Positions 10,801 through 21,203 are shown, numbered from the stretch's first letter. The stretch is DNA of 64,000 nucleotides from Ovis canadensis (GCF_042477335.2 NC_091246.1:254929501-254993500); one strand, 5' to 3'. Numbers and translations are program-made. Notes: generated by a model from the letters alone, not told the origin.

Positions 10801-12314
10801 GGTGCGCTGCCCAGGGTGCCTCCCACCCCCAAGGCTGGGGAGCCCCGTACCCTGCGCCTGGCAGCACCCACCCTCTCGCTGGCCGCGCTGTACTTGATGG
10901 CTAGCTCGTCACGCTCCGCCCGGCTCTGGGCCAGCAGGTCCTCCACGCGGGACAGCTCCTGCTGCAGCAGCTGGTTCTCCTCCTGCAGCGACAGCATGGA
11001 AGCCATCTCGGGGGCCGGGCCTGCAGGACAGCGGGCACTCGACTGGCCTCCACCTGTGTCCAGAGGGACCGCCTCCCCAGACAGGTGCCCCACCCATCCC
11101 TGGAGGCAGGAAGACGGACCATGTCCCTGAAGGGAGCTGCAGCTGAGGGGCCCTTTCCCAGACTGTCAAAGCACACAGGAGGTTGTGGGGGCCGCCCTCC
11201 AGGGGCCTGGGGGCCCATGAGCCTTCCTGCCCAGGTGGAGAACGGGCACTGCCAACCCCAGGCTGTCTACAGAGCCCTGAGCTAAGCTGAGTTGCCTTCT
11301 CCCTGTTGTCTTGGATTCACCGAGGCCACCCCTTCCCTGGGAGAGAACACTGTGTTTGGGGTTTAGTCTTCGAAGCAGGCTTCCTGCAAGCAAGGAGGTG
11401 ATGCCCCGCCTTCACACAGCAGCACGTGGAGCCAAGTCTAGGCAAATGACACCTCCAAGCCTCCATGTTCTCATCTGTAAAATGGGACCCTCCATCATGG
11501 GTCTGTGCCTGCCTCACAGTGAGGATTCAAGAAATGGAAGCTGCCATCCTTACCGTCCTCACGACTGTCGAGAGGAGTGTCTGGGGCGGGGTGGGGGTAG
11601 GGAGCGGTACCTGCGCTCTCAGGCTGGGAGAGGCTGCGGGTGATGATCTCCCTGATGCGGGCAGACAGGCGGGCGGGCCTCGAGTCCTGGGCCAGGCCCG
11701 ACCCCAGGAGGCTCCTCTCCAGAGTCTGCGGGGAAAGCGGGAGGGTCTGCGGGGGGCCTGAGACCCAGGGCTCCCTGGCGCGGGTGGCAAAGAAACACGG
11801 CTGCCACCCGAGACGTGGGTGCCCAGGAGGCGCTCAGGAAACCCCACCTGGAAGGACGCTTGGGAGTCAGACTCGCACGAAGCCCAATAGGACGCTACGC
11901 TCCGTGCGCCCCTGCCCTGGGAAGGAGGCCCCCGGGGGCACGAGAAGCGAGCCAAAGGCACGGCCCACTCACAGACCCCGCCCCGGGCAGGCGGGGTGCC
12001 GGGGGCTCCCGCCCAGGGCGGGTGAGGACCTCAAAGTGCTAGCAGCGGTCACCCCAACCCTAAAACCTGGAGGTGGGGACTCCCCTTCACTCGAGGGGCA
12101 CTGGACAGAGCCCCGGAACTGAGGCCCAGACCCCTCCGCCCCCACCCTGGCCGAGAGCTGCAAGCCGGGGTCCCCGGCTCACCCACGCCTGCACCCCGAG
12201 ACGCGCCGCCCCTCACCCTCTCCTTCGAGGCTCTGCGCCCCTGCCCTGCACGGGGCACAGACCCGGGCCCACCTGGATAACCACCTCCAACGACTGCTCC
12301 AGCCCCAAGCTCAT
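4722..12314 (-). CDS. CROCC: CROCC (rootletin), coding exons 1-8, 3' part off the left edge
   Basis: Rootletin is a roughly 2000-residue coiled-coil protein that polymerises into the ciliary rootlet and tethers centrioles. Eight coding exons are visible on the minus strand and encode about the first 303 residues. The translation starts MSLGLEQSLEVVIQ and then has the highly conserved stretches LLSLQEENQLLQQELSRVED-like, SVELRRQLQEEQASYRRK and REQLDQA-type heptads, ending in SFNAYFSHEHSRLLL. All are recognisable from human rootletin. Exon sizes are 42, 115, 149, 186, 84, 62, 166 and 107 nt, and every boundary is GT-AG with matching phase. Introns 4, 5 and 6 are only 84, 80 and 76 bp, while intron 3 is 4.75 kb and minisatellite-rich. 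Glu, Gln, Leu and Arg dominate, as expected for coiled coil. Intron 8 extends past base 1. Start codon choice follows the conserved MSLGL N-terminus. Identity is near certain; the position of the 5' UTR is open. Confidence 0.96.
5182..5300 (+). mobile_element. 5' part of a Bov-tA SINE in CROCC intron 7
   Basis: GGCTTCCCTGGAGGCTCAG to GCCCTGGAGAAGGGCATGAT, then stops near GGTGTTCTTG. The BovA half is missing. It ends 84 bp from exon 7. Confidence 0.85.
5384..5549 (-). CDS. CROCC: CROCC coding exon 7
   Basis: 166 nt coding residues 213-268: SASLAQVNALLREQLDQASS through IRKVTSDWARSRQELEQREA to WRREGE. Acceptor ACCCAG, donor GTGGGC. A truncated Bov-tA SINE sits 84 bp downstream of the donor. Confidence 0.96.
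5626..5687 (-). CDS. CROCC: CROCC coding exon 6
   Basis: 62 nt coding DAGHSQDLESALVRLEEEQQ plus two nucleotides of the next Arg codon. Acceptor CCCCTCAG, donor GTGGGC. Matches human DTEHSQDLESALIRLEEEQQ. Confidence 0.95.
5768..5851 (-). CDS. CROCC: CROCC coding exon 5
   Basis: 84 nt, 28 codons (residues 165-192). Begins ILQCKKKSSETEQQLLER, equivalent to human ILQYKKRCSELEQQLLER. Acceptor CCCCCAG and donor GTGGGC. Flanked by introns of 84 and 80 bp. Confidence 0.96.
5936..6121 (-). CDS. CROCC: CROCC coding exon 4
   Basis: 186 nt, exactly 62 codons (residues 103-164), including SVELRRQLQEEQASYRRKLQ and the EGQQRQAQLVQRLQAK end. Acceptor CCCCGCAG, donor GTCGGG. Its first 15 nt and acceptor are copied 822 bp away (see the direct repeat at 6929-7049). 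Confidence 0.97.
6107..6227. repeat. 121-bp direct duplication, copy A
   Basis: Matches 6929-7049 without gaps and with three mismatches by eye. It covers the first 15 nt and acceptor of CROCC exon 4 and the intron beyond. Confidence 0.9.
6289..6353. repeat. 23-bp tandem repeat, three copies
   Basis: Units read ACACACAGACAGGGTGTGC followed by AGGG; the third unit lacks four bases. It lies in CA/GT-rich CROCC intron 3 DNA. Confidence 0.8.
6611..6722. repeat. 56-bp tandem duplication
   Basis: Two adjacent 56-bp units start GCTCAGAGACGCGC and end CAGACACCCCAGACGG, differing at a few sites in the CA-rich middle. Confidence 0.85.
6929..7049. repeat. 121-bp direct duplication, copy B
   Basis: Second copy, 822 bp from the first, inside CROCC intron 3. 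It carries a duplicated acceptor and the first five codons of exon 4, and by chance its edge touches a minus-strand GT (GTAGGG). Confidence 0.9.
7660..8060. repeat. degenerate GT-rich tract
   Basis: About 400 bp of imperfect TGTG/TGCGTG runs in intron 3 (for example TGTGTGTCTGTGTCTG). Possible old microsatellite; no gene seen. Confidence 0.55.
8100..8272 (+). mobile_element. Bov-tA SINE, 5'-truncated
   Basis: Begins within the tRNA-like part (CAATGCAGGAGACATAAGAG) and runs to TCAGACACGACTGAAGTGAC. Confidence 0.9.
8340..8640. repeat. 51-bp minisatellite, about six units
   Basis: Units of 51 bp start at about 8340, 8391, 8442, 8493, 8544 and 8595 (partial), each with CTCGGGTTTA, GGGTCCCTGCCGCTG and GGGAACCAGGCGCTGTCC. 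Because 51 is a multiple of three, long open frames appear on both strands; these are not genes. It lies in CROCC intron 3. Confidence 0.95.
8650..10870. other. CROCC intron 3, GC-rich unique DNA
   Basis: No exon, RNA gene or clear mobile element was recognised. Open frames here are explained by high G+C. Confidence 0.6.
10872..11020 (-). CDS. CROCC: CROCC coding exon 3
   Basis: 149 nt coding residues 53-102, including EMASMLSLQEENQLLQQELS and DLLAQSRAERDELAIKY, almost identical to human rootletin. Acceptor TCCTGCAG and donor GTGGGT; it ends in phase 0. It opens the main N-terminal coiled coil. Confidence 0.97.
11611..11725 (-). CDS. CROCC: CROCC coding exon 2
   Basis: 115 nt coding residues 15-52. 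It reads TLERSLLGSGLAQDSRPARL and continues into IREIITRSLSQPES, which corresponds to the human IREIVTRNLSQPES segment. Acceptor CCCGCAG and donor GTACCG are present; one nucleotide (G) is left over for exon 3. Confidence 0.94.
12273..12314 (-). CDS. CROCC: CROCC coding exon 1
   Basis: Encodes the 14 residues MSLGLEQSLEVVIQ, phase 0 at its end, followed by a GTGGGC donor. The MSLGL start matches human rootletin from memory. Possible acceptors lie 31 and 41 bp upstream of the ATG on the minus strand (CTGCAG and TGGCAG), so the exon may have a short spliced 5' UTR. Confidence 0.93.
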
Positions 12315-12454
12315 GGGGGGCGGCCGTGGGCACCCTCTGCAGGCCTCTGCCAGGGCCCGGGAGACCCACCCAGACTCCCCAACAGCCAGACGGCCGGCTG
12401 AGCGCCGGGCAGATTAGGCTTAAATCCGGCGGGCCCCACGTGATCACGGGGTGG

Positions 12455-12612
12455 GCGGGGCCGGGGAGGGGAAAGGAGGGTGGGGGAGGGGAGCCTGGTG
12501 GAGGAGGACAGAGGAGGGGGAGGCGGCGTGAAGGGGCGCGAGGAGGAGGGAGGGGAAGGGGAGGAGCGGGAAACGAAGGGAAGGATGGGGAGGGGGAGGG
12601 CGTGGAGGTGAA
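12455..12612. repeat. purine-rich (G/A) tract
   Basis: About 160 bp almost entirely G and A on the plus strand with many GGGG and GGAGG runs. It lies 140-300 bp upstream of the CROCC start codon. Potential G-quadruplex or triplex DNA. Confidence 0.8.
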
Positions 12613-12622
12613 GACCCTCCCC

Positions 12623-12623
<1 letters not shown>

Positions 12624-12659
<36 letters not shown>

Positions 12660-12669
12660 ACACACACAC
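12624..12669. repeat. (CA)n microsatellite
   Basis: About 23 CA units with one TA interruption, directly next to the purine tract upstream of CROCC. Confidence 0.95.
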
Positions 12670-12699
12670 GCTGCGGGAAAGGCCAGTCTTCAGGATCAT

Positions 12700-14190
12700 C
12701 TTTGCTGACCCAGAAAAGGGGTCACACGCTTTGCTGAAAATGTGTTTACAAGGCGCTCGGACGACTTCACATCTGGAGCGGGCTGCGGAACTGCCCAGTG
12801 CAGGCACGGAACCGAATCCCCCTTCCCCAACTCCCGCCGCGCCTCCCTCCCAGGCCGCGTCCCAGGGGAAGCAGTTCTGCCTCTCTGAGCCCGTGTCCCT
12901 GCACAAGGTGCGAACAATGGCACCCGGCTCAGGGCGTCATCTGGGGGCAAAGGGCGTGTGACTGAGCGCCGGGCTTGGAGGGAACGTGTGAGCCATACTG
13001 GTTTCGTTCCTCTGAACATCCAGCCCGCCCGGTCGCTGTACCCGGGCCCTGGGGCTCCGAGCTCCACCCCCAGCCTCCACTGCTCCCGCCCTGGGGCAGG
13101 GAGGCTGTGCGGCGCAGGGGGCAGGCCGTCAGCTCCGGAGTCGGGGCCACAGCGGAGTCCCGCTCTGCCACCTGTCGGCAGTGTGACCCACGAGCTACCG
13201 CGGCTCAGTATTCCCGTGAAACGGACAGAGTCACCGTGAGGATTAAAGGGGTTGAACCGAGTCGCGAGCAGTCAGAGCAAGGCGGCTGCTGTTCCCGCGG
13301 TCCCTGGCATCGCCCGTCTGGGCTCCTGCTACCTCTTGACCCCCGGCCTCCGGGTGCTCTCTGCTCTAACAGTGTCACATTCGTGCGACCACTTTGAATC
13401 CTCACCTCAGGCACAGAGAGCTGGGGGCTCGCACCTATTCCAAACTGCAGCTGCTGCAGGGAAGGGGAAGCAGCCCTAAACTCTTTCCATTTAAGCTAGG
13501 CAGCCTCCCAGATGGCCTGAGGGCAAGGCAGGGGCATTTGCACTCCAAGGCGCTACCAACCTTGTCTAGGCCAGGCCCAGGAATGCAGCAGGTGCGTATA
13601 AACGCACAGCAGTCCAAGCTGAGCCTGAAACCCTCGCCCCCAACCAGGGAATCTGCTCTGGAAATGGAAAATCAGGAATGGAAAACCAGGAGCCAGCACC
13701 CAGGCCAGAAAAATAAGTGCCTCGATGTTGCCAGGACAACCAAGGCCGGATTCAGGCAAAGCTAAACTCAGGCAGGGAGCTCTCACCACAGAACCTGGGG
13801 CTCCACCCTCCCGCCTCCAGACACCGCCTCCAGGAACCACCCCCCACACACAGGCTGCACACCCACAGCCAGAGCAGAGGGGGCCACAAACACCCCCGGC
13901 CAAGCTCTGCAGCCCTGCTTGCCCAGATGGGCAGAGAGTGGGCCCAGATGCCCTTGGCGAACTGAACTAAATTATTCCCCACCCGGGGCCTAGGAGAACC
14001 CTCGGCTCTGCCCACAGGGTTCTCCCCGGCAGCCCTTCTGGCTTCTATCACAGAGCCCAAGAACCCATATCTAATCCCTGTGTGTAAGTGCACTTTCTAA
14101 CGTTCATAGCTTCCATCCAGCTCTCAAAATAACAACTGAATTCCTCATGGAAAGCTCTGGATCGTATAGCTTTAGCATCTGACTGCCAGG
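12700..14190. other. CROCC upstream / putative first intron
   Basis: Mostly unique DNA. A MIR-like patch is likely at about 13150-13260 (GTGTGACCCACGAGCTACCG). No coding exon was recognised. Confidence 0.5.
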
Positions 14191-14199
14191 ATTTGGCCG

Positions 14200-14320
14200 T
14201 GCCTCCCATAGCTGTGTGACCCCGGGCCAATGACTTTGTCTCGGTTTCTTTATCTGTAAAATGGGGTAATAACAGTGCCTGCTTTTGCCATGAGGTTTAA
14301 ATAAGATGATCCATGCTTAG
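14200..14320 (+). mobile_element. MIR-like SINE
   Basis: GTGTGACCCCGGGCCAATGA and TTTATCTGTAAAATGGGG are characteristic MIR blocks. Confidence 0.75.
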
Positions 14321-14463
14321 CTGTGTACCGGGATATGGTGGGACAGGAACTGCTATATGTTCACCAAAAAACATTTCCAGTTCTTCTATGGGAAATGGCT
14401 AGAAGTTATTTCCCAGACTCCTTTGCAGTCAGATATGGCCATGTGATCTAGTTCTCACTAGCA

Positions 14464-14826
14464 GAATTATTGATGCTTTTGAGCTGTGGTGTTGGAGAAG
14501 ACTCTTGAGAGTCCCTTGGACTGCAAGGAGATCCAACCAGTCCATTCTGAAGGAGATCATTCCTGGGTATTCATTGGAAAGACTGATGCTGAAGCTGAAA
14601 CTCCAATCCTTTGGCCACCTGATGCGAAGAAATGACTCACTGGAAAAGACCCTGATGGTGAGAAAGACTGAAGACAGGAGGAGAAGGGGACAACAGAGGA
14701 TGAGATGTTTGGATGGCATCACCGACTCGGACATGAGTCTGAGCAAGCTCCGGGAGACAGTGAAGGCAGGGGAGCTTGGCGTGCTGCAGCCCCTGGGGTC
14801 GCGAAGAGTCGGGCGCGACTGAGCGC
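14464..14826 (+). mobile_element. BovB LINE 3' end fragment
   Basis: Matches the last about 360 bp of the BovB copy at 1-2490, from TGCTTTTGAGCTGTGGTGTT to GACTGAGCGCCTG. Confidence 0.93.
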
Positions 14827-15095
14827 CTGCACAGCAACAGCAGAATTAAGACAGAACTAAAGCATGCCACTCAGACCTGCCCCATGGAAACCTCCCACGA
14901 GGACGCCTCGCCTCCCCTGTCCCCCAGCTGGAAGGAAATAACGCGGGGCTCCTAGAGAATGCTAGAGCCACAAGCTGGAAGGGCTCTGGGTCGGTGGGTC
15001 ACCATGTAGAAAGCCACCTAACAGGACTTCTCATGAATGAGAAATGAACTTCTTTTGTGCTAAGTCACTGAGATTTCAGGATTTCACTATCACAT

Positions 15096-15424
15096 CAGCT
15101 GTGCTGTGCTTAGTTGCTTAGTCGTGTCCGACTCTGCGAACCCATGGACTGTGGCCCGCCAGGCTCCTCTGTCCATGGGATTCTCCAGGCAAGAACACTG
15201 GAGCGGGTTGCCATGCCCTCCTCCAGGGATTCCTTCCCAGGGATCGAACCGGGGTCTCCCACGTTGCAGGTGGATTCTTTACTGTCTGATCCACCAGGGA
15301 AGCCCAGGAATACTGGAGTGGGTAGCCTATTTCTTCTCCACAGGATCTTCCCGACCCAGGAATTGAACCAGGGTCTCCTGCATTGTAGGTGGATTCTCTA
15401 CCAGCTGAGCTACCAGGGAAGCCC
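15096..15424 (-). mobile_element. two reversed Bov-tA/BovA units
   Basis: A reversed copy ending CACCAGGGAAGCCC (about 15305) is followed by a second partial copy (15306-15424) ending the same way, mirroring the tandem at 3369-3680. Confidence 0.9.
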
Positions 15425-15499
15425 ATCGCATCAGCCAGAATTACCTTAATGACTCCCCACTGTTACGTAGTTAATACCACTGGTCTTTGTTTTGGTTGT

Positions 15500-15612
15500 T
15501 TGTTCTGTGGTTGCGAGCATGACGGATCTCAGTTCACCCACCAGGGATGGAACGCCTGCCCCCTGCAGTGGAAATGCAGAGTCCCAACCACTGGACCATC
15601 AGGGAAGTCCTT
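15500..15612 (-). mobile_element. CHR-type SINE fragment
   Basis: Ends CCACTGGACCATCAGGGAAG, the reversed CHR head. Confidence 0.65.
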
Positions 15613-16189
15613 TGGGTTGGCTATTGTTAGTGCTATCATCACCAGTACAGCGCCCAGTCTAGAACCCTGCCTGGTGCACTGTAGCCCCTCAGCCACTGTT
15701 GGGTGAATAAACACAGAAAAGAAACCCTTTGCACTCATTCCCTCCCCACTCTTGCTTAGCCCTCTGCCCACCCTGCAAAGCTGCCATTTGCCATGCCCAG
15801 CTGCAGGCACTAGCCAAAAAGTCCCCCAAAGGCTACTCATGAATCTCAAATGTACCAGCTGCTCTTACCCATTATCCTTTCTTTATTCTCCAGTTGCTGA
15901 CTAGAAATTATAATAAAAATACTGAAGCTACCATGAGCCACATGCTGTGCCCCAAATTCTGCACCTCTGCCTTATCTGTTTAAACCTTTTTGACAGCCCC
16001 GGATGCTGCTACTGTTGTACCTATTTTACAGATGATAATAAGCCTGGGTGGAGTTAAATGATTTGCTCAGAAACACTATTTTAGGAACAATCCCAAGTGT
16101 TCTCCTTATTTATTGCAAGTAATAACACTTTCCTTTCCTCTCCCCCCACCCAAAAAAATTATTTGCTCAAAGTCATCCAGTCATGGATG

Positions 16190-16997
16190 AGTTACAAGCT
16201 GGAATCAAGATTGTTGACAGAAATATCAACAACCTCAGATATGCAGATGATACCATTCCAATGGCAGAAAGCGAAGAGGAACTAAAGAGCCTCTAGATGA
16301 GGGTGAAAGAGGAGAGTGAAAAAACAAGCTTAAAACTCACTATTAAAAAAACTAAGATCATGGCATCCAGTCCTATCACTTCATGGCAAATAGATGGGGA
16401 AAAGGTGGAAGCAGTGACAGATTTCCTCCTCTTGGCTCTAAAATCATTGCAGATGGTGACTGCGGCCGTGAAGTTAGAAGACGACTGCTTCTTGGAAGGA
16501 AAGCTATGACCAACCTAGACAGCATATTAAGAAGCAGAGATATTACTTTGCTGACCAAGGTCCGTCTAGTCAGGTCTTTCCAGCAGTCATGCACAGATGT
16601 GAGAGCTGAACCATAAAGAAGGCTGAGCACCGAAGAATTGATGCTTCCGAACCGTGGTGCTGGAGAAGATGCCTGAGAGTCCTTTGGATGGCAAGGAGAT
16701 CAAACCCGTCCATCCTAAAGAAAATCAATGCTGAATATTCATTGGAAAGACGACTGCTGAAGCTCCAATACTTTGGCCACCTGATGAGAACAGTCAACTC
16801 ACTGGAAAAAGACCCTGATGCTGGGAAAGACTGAGGGCAGAAGGAGGTGACAGAGGATGAGACGGTTGGATGACATCACCAATTCAATGGACATGAGTTT
16901 CAGCAAACTCCAGGAGAGGGTGAGGGACAGGGAGGCCTAGCGTGATGCGGCCCATGGGGCTGCAAAGAGCTGGACATGACTGAGCGCCTGAGCAACA
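16190..16997 (+). mobile_element. BovB LINE fragment
   Basis: Starts in the reverse transcriptase region (CAAGCTGGAATCAAGATTG, AGATATGCAGATGATACC) and runs to the 3' end with many indels; no usable frame. Confidence 0.93.
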
Positions 16998-17229
16998 GCA
17001 ACAAATCCAGCCATGAAGAGCTGAAGCCACGGGAGAGGCCCACGTGTGCCTGGCTCCATAGTTTGAAGCCATCACGTGACGGCTACCGTCATGTAGCGCT
17101 TCCTGTGTGCCAGTCACCACGCTAGGTTTCCAATGTGTATTCAATAAGCCACTGCCACCTCTTGCCCCGCCTGCCGAGATGGCTCCTCATGGGCGTCCCT
17201 ACTTCCTCTCTTGTCCCCCACCCGTTTGT

Positions 17230-17690
17230 TCCCACACATCCCTCTTCTGTGCAGCCCCCACTCTGGCTACCATCCTGCTCAGAATAAAATTCAAAGTCCC
17301 GCCACGCCCACAAGGCCCGCTCAATGCAGCCCGGGTCCACCTCTCCACCTCGTCTCTCCTCTCCCAAAGCGCACTCCTCCCCAGCATGCTGGCCTTCCTG
17401 ATTCTCACACACACCAAGCACGCTGCACCTCAGGGCCTTTGTACCTGTCACCCTCTCTGCCTGGGATGCTCTTCCCCTTCCTTTCACGGCTGACTCCTGC
17501 TTCTCAACCAGACCTTGGCCAAAAATGTCACCTTCTGAGAGTGTGAACCCTGATCTTCCAGCCAAAAAAAATTTTTTTCCTACAGGTATGCTGTTGGTCT
17601 GGTCCAAGGGCAGGAACCAAGTTGGCCTTGCTTACTGGTGTCTCTGTAGAGCTTAAGGCCCCAAATACCATTGACAGTTGTCAAGTGAGT
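17230..17690 (-). mobile_element. L2 LINE 3' region
   Basis: CACCTCAGGGCCTTTGTACC, CTGGGATGCTCTTCCCC and AATGTCACCTTCTGAGAGTG are the reversed L2 3' end; 17590-17690 looks like the adjoining L2 tail. Confidence 0.7.
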
Positions 17691-18529
17691 GAAGGAATGC
17701 CAGGAGACAATAGTAATATAGGAAACTAAATGAAAAAGGAAAAATAGGAAGGAAAAGAAAATTTCCCTGGGTTTGTCGGGGGTCACACAGGGCAAGTCTT
17801 GGCCTGTGTATTCTCCACAGAATGGGATCCCACCAGGACCCCGGGAACACATATCCAACACCCGCCACACCTCAGGAGCCCAAGGTTAAAAACCGGGCCA
17901 TGTCCCCGACAGCAGACTCTCAGGTGGGAGGGGTATCTAGTCTCCAAGGGCTGACCCAGGGCTTGAGAGGAACATGGGGAGGAGTAACTAAGTCAAACAA
18001 ATCTCCAAGATCCAAGGTTTCTGACTCCTGAGGTCTTTCCTGACTGAGGAGCCTGCCCTGCCTGGCCTTAGCCTCTGCTCTGATCAGGCCACAGGATTTG
18101 GTTGGTAAGCACCTGCTGTGAGCTTAGCTAAGGAAAACAGGGAATCTCAGATGAGAACAGATGGTACCCGAGTGTCGCTTCCCTCCAACCGTCTCCCAAT
18201 CCCCAAGACAAGTGGAGGTCCCAGAGGGAGCTGGGATGACTGGTCCCCAAGGCAGGCACCGGCTCAGAGCGCTGTCCTCTTGTGTTTGCATAAAAATCAC
18301 AAGGGAGCCGGCTCACAAGGGCAACCCCAGAGATGGGGGTCTCAGGCCCCACGGTGAGAGGCCCCAGGAGGGCCCAAATCCCTGCAGGGTGTGCCATCTT
18401 TGGGAACTCAGTGGACCGCGCTAGGCCTCAGTCTCCTGATGGGCAAAAGGGAGCTTCTTGCGACTTCGCAGGCTGCGCTGAAACAAAATCTCAAGCTTGG
18501 GGGGCAGGGCCGGCGCCTGGCCCACAGGA

Positions 18530-19140
18530 AGCGCAGGAAGGGACGCCTCATGGTGGCGGAGTTGGGACAAGTCTGTCCGGCCGCGCGCGAGGCGACGCCC
18601 CGACAGAGAGGCGTCCGTCTACAAGCCCGCGCGAGCCCCCGCCTCCCGCCCACCCTAGGCCGCGGGAATCGGGCGGGATTTGGAGCCGGACGGCGGGCAG
18701 GCCGTCTGCAGAGGCCGCGGGCGCTCTCCTCCAGCGGCGGGCCGGGCAGCGCGAGGGGCGGCGCGCGCCCTGAGGCCCCCGGGCCCCGGGCCCGCGGCTC
18801 CGGCCCGCCTCCGCGCGCGCCCGCCTCCCCGCCTCCGCGCGCGCCCGCGACCCGCCCCACCCGCGGCCGCCGCCCGCCGCGCGCGCCCGAGCCCCTGGCC
18901 CACGGCAGGGCGCGCCGCCGGCTTCCTACCTTCGCGCGCCAACGCCGCTGCCGCGCAGGCCGAGCGGGCCGGGCCGGAGGGCGGGGTCAGGGCGGGGCCA
19001 GAGGTGGGCGGGGCAATGGCGGGCCGGGGCGGGGTCGAGAGGGGCTGGCGCCCGACCCGCCCGCGTCCTCGCGTCGTCCCGCGTCGGGGGCGCGCCCTGG
19101 GCCCGGGGCGGGGCTGGTCGCAGGAAGCGTGAGGCGGGCT
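18530..19140. promoter_or_regulatory. CpG island, likely promoter
   Basis: About 600 bp of very high G+C with dense CpG and repeated GC boxes (GGGCGGGGC-type) at about 18980-19050 and 19110-19125. An ATGGCGG element (19016-19022) resembles the YY1 core seen at start sites and lies on the plus strand. No TATA box is seen. It may fire in either direction; the minus-strand splice donor at 18930 favours transcription toward CROCC. Confidence 0.7.
18930..19050 (-). other. candidate untranslated first exon in CpG island (CROCC 5' UTR or separate RNA)
   Basis: On the minus strand a strong donor, GCGAAG then GTAGGAAG, ends a GC-rich stretch at 18930. Upstream are several CCGCCC/CCCGCC boxes. The donor faces CROCC, whose coding exon 1 lies about 6.6 kb downstream with CTGCAG and TGGCAG acceptors just before its ATG. 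The 5' boundary given is a guess. It could equally be the first exon of an unrelated non-coding transcript. Confidence 0.45.
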
Positions 19141-19354
19141 CTGGCCCGGGAGCCACACTGGACAGAGGGCTTTTCCCACAGGATTGCATTTACTGCTCCG
19201 GACAGTAATAATCCTCAAACAGGGATTATTAGCTCCTTATGCCAAAACGGGAAATTGAAGACTAAGCCAGTTGCTCAGGGCCTGGAAGCTGCAAGGTGGT
19301 ACAGTCGACTTGGAACCGAGACCCAGCGGCAGTCTGGGGTCCTGTGTCCCCTGC

Positions 19355-19558
19355 TGTTTGGTCACTAAGCCGTGTCTGACCCTTTGTGACCCCATGACTG
19401 TAGCCCACCAGGCTCCTCTGTCCTTGGGATTCTCCAGGCAAGAATACAGGAGTGAGTTGCCATACCTTCGTCCAGGGGGATCTTCCCGACCCTGGGATCA
19501 AACCCTCACCTCCTGCATTGGCTGGAAGATTCTTTACCTCTGTGCCACTGGGAAGCCC
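19355..19558 (-). mobile_element. Bov-tA SINE
   Basis: Reversed copy from CTAAGCCGTGTCTGACCC to GTGCCACTGGGAAGCCC. Confidence 0.9.
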
Positions 19559-20115
19559 TTGTGCCCCCTGACCCTGCCTGCAAGGCCTTAAACTCCTGAA
19601 GTCTGGCCTTGACCCATCGCCCAGCCAGACTGAGGAGGCATCAGTCCCTTGACCTGCAGGGAGAATGTCTTTGTCTTCCTGATTGCCCTGCAGTCTGGGA
19701 TGAGGCACTCTGGCCTCAGCTTGTTCACGGGTAAAATGGCAGAAGCCCACGAACTGCCCTTCCATCTCAGAACCTCTGGTGCCTTCTCCACACGGAATGG
19801 GGATGAGACCACAGAGGAAAGCAGGCTTTTGAAACTAAACAGCGATGTGTCCTGTCTGTTCTAAAGTAGGTTCGATGTCCATCCTCTCAGTGGGCCTCAA
19901 CTTCCTTGCATTCTTGAGGGCACTGGATCCATTTCAAAAGGGGGAGGCAGGCAGGTCTGAATCTCTAGGGTGGAGGAAGGACTGTTTTGTCTGAAAAAGC
20001 ATGTTTGATTTTGTGATTTTACATTTGGAAAAAAAGTAAATTCCCACAAAGAAGAGCAGCAGGCCTACAGCTGGCAGTCTGTTTCTCCACCGGCAAGAGG
20101 GGATGGATGGTGGTG

Positions 20116-20310
20116 GTGCTCAGTCATGTGCAGCTCTCTGCGACCCCGTGGACTGTAGCCCCAGGCTCCTCTGTCCATGGGATTTCCCAGGCAAGAACAC
20201 TACAGTGGGTAGCCATTTCCTCCTCTAGGGGATTTTCCTGACCCAGGGATCAAACCCTCATCTCCTGCTCAGCAGGTGGATTCTTTACCACTGTGCTACC
20301 TGGGAAGCTC
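20116..20310 (-). mobile_element. Bov-tA SINE
   Basis: Reversed copy from GTGCTCAGTCATGTGCAGC to GCTACCTGGGAAGC. Confidence 0.9.
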
Positions 20311-20689
20311 CCCGAACGGTAGTTTTGTCTTTGTCAGAGCCTGGGTTTTACACCTGAGAAACTACGCTAGGGGCTGCCAATGTGTCCTCTGGGCTCTGAT
20401 ACCTGGGGATGATGCAGGCAAGGCTGCGACCTGGGCCAGGCCTGAGAGCTGTGGTCCAAGATTTGGGTCAATTCCTGGGGTCTGGGATGAGGAGGGCTGT
20501 GAGGTTTGCAGAAGGGCACAGATTCCCTGTGGTGTCCCTGGCCCAGCCTGAGGAGGGCTGACCGACCTCTGCCAGAAAGCAGATGGGCCCCCAGCTTCCC
20601 CAGCGTGGCTCAGGTCTGTGTCAACCTGTCCAGAATCTCCAGATTTGCTGAATCCCTACCCAGGCCTGGCTCCTTCATGGATCACAGCC

Positions 20690-21203
20690 TTGTTGTGACA
20701 AACCTAGACAGCATACTAAAAAGCAGAGATACACTTTAATGACAAAGGTCCATATAGTCTATAGACTGTGGTTTTTCCAGTAGTCGTGTACAGATGTGAG
20801 AGCTGGACCATAAAGAAGGCTGGGTATTGAAGGATTGATGCTTTTGAACTGTGGTGTTGGAGAAGACTCTTGAGAGTCCTTTGGACTGCAAGGAGAACAA
20901 ACCAGTCAACCCTAAAGGAAATCAACCCTGAATATTCATTGGAAGGTCTGATGCTGAAGCTGAATCTCCAATACTTTGGCTACCTGGTGTGAATAGCCGA
21001 CTCACTGGAAAAGATTCTGATGATGGGAAGGATTGAAGGCAAAAGGAGAAGGGTGTAGCAGAGATTGAGATGGTTGGATGGCATCACTGACTCAATGGAC
21101 AGGAATTTGAGCAAGCTCTTGGAGACAATGAAGGACAGGGGAGCCTGACGTGCTGCAGTCCATGGGGTCGCAAAGAGCCAGACATGACTGAGCGACTGAA
21201 CCC
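20690..21203 (+). mobile_element. BovB LINE 3' fragment
   Basis: From ACAAACCTAGACAGCATAC to ATGACTGAGCGACTGAAC; frame broken in several places. Confidence 0.93.

Noticed and set aside
18391-19368. Plus-strand 325-codon open frame across the CpG island
   Set aside because: High G+C removes stop codons; composition is Arg/Pro/Gly/Ala with no recognisable domain.
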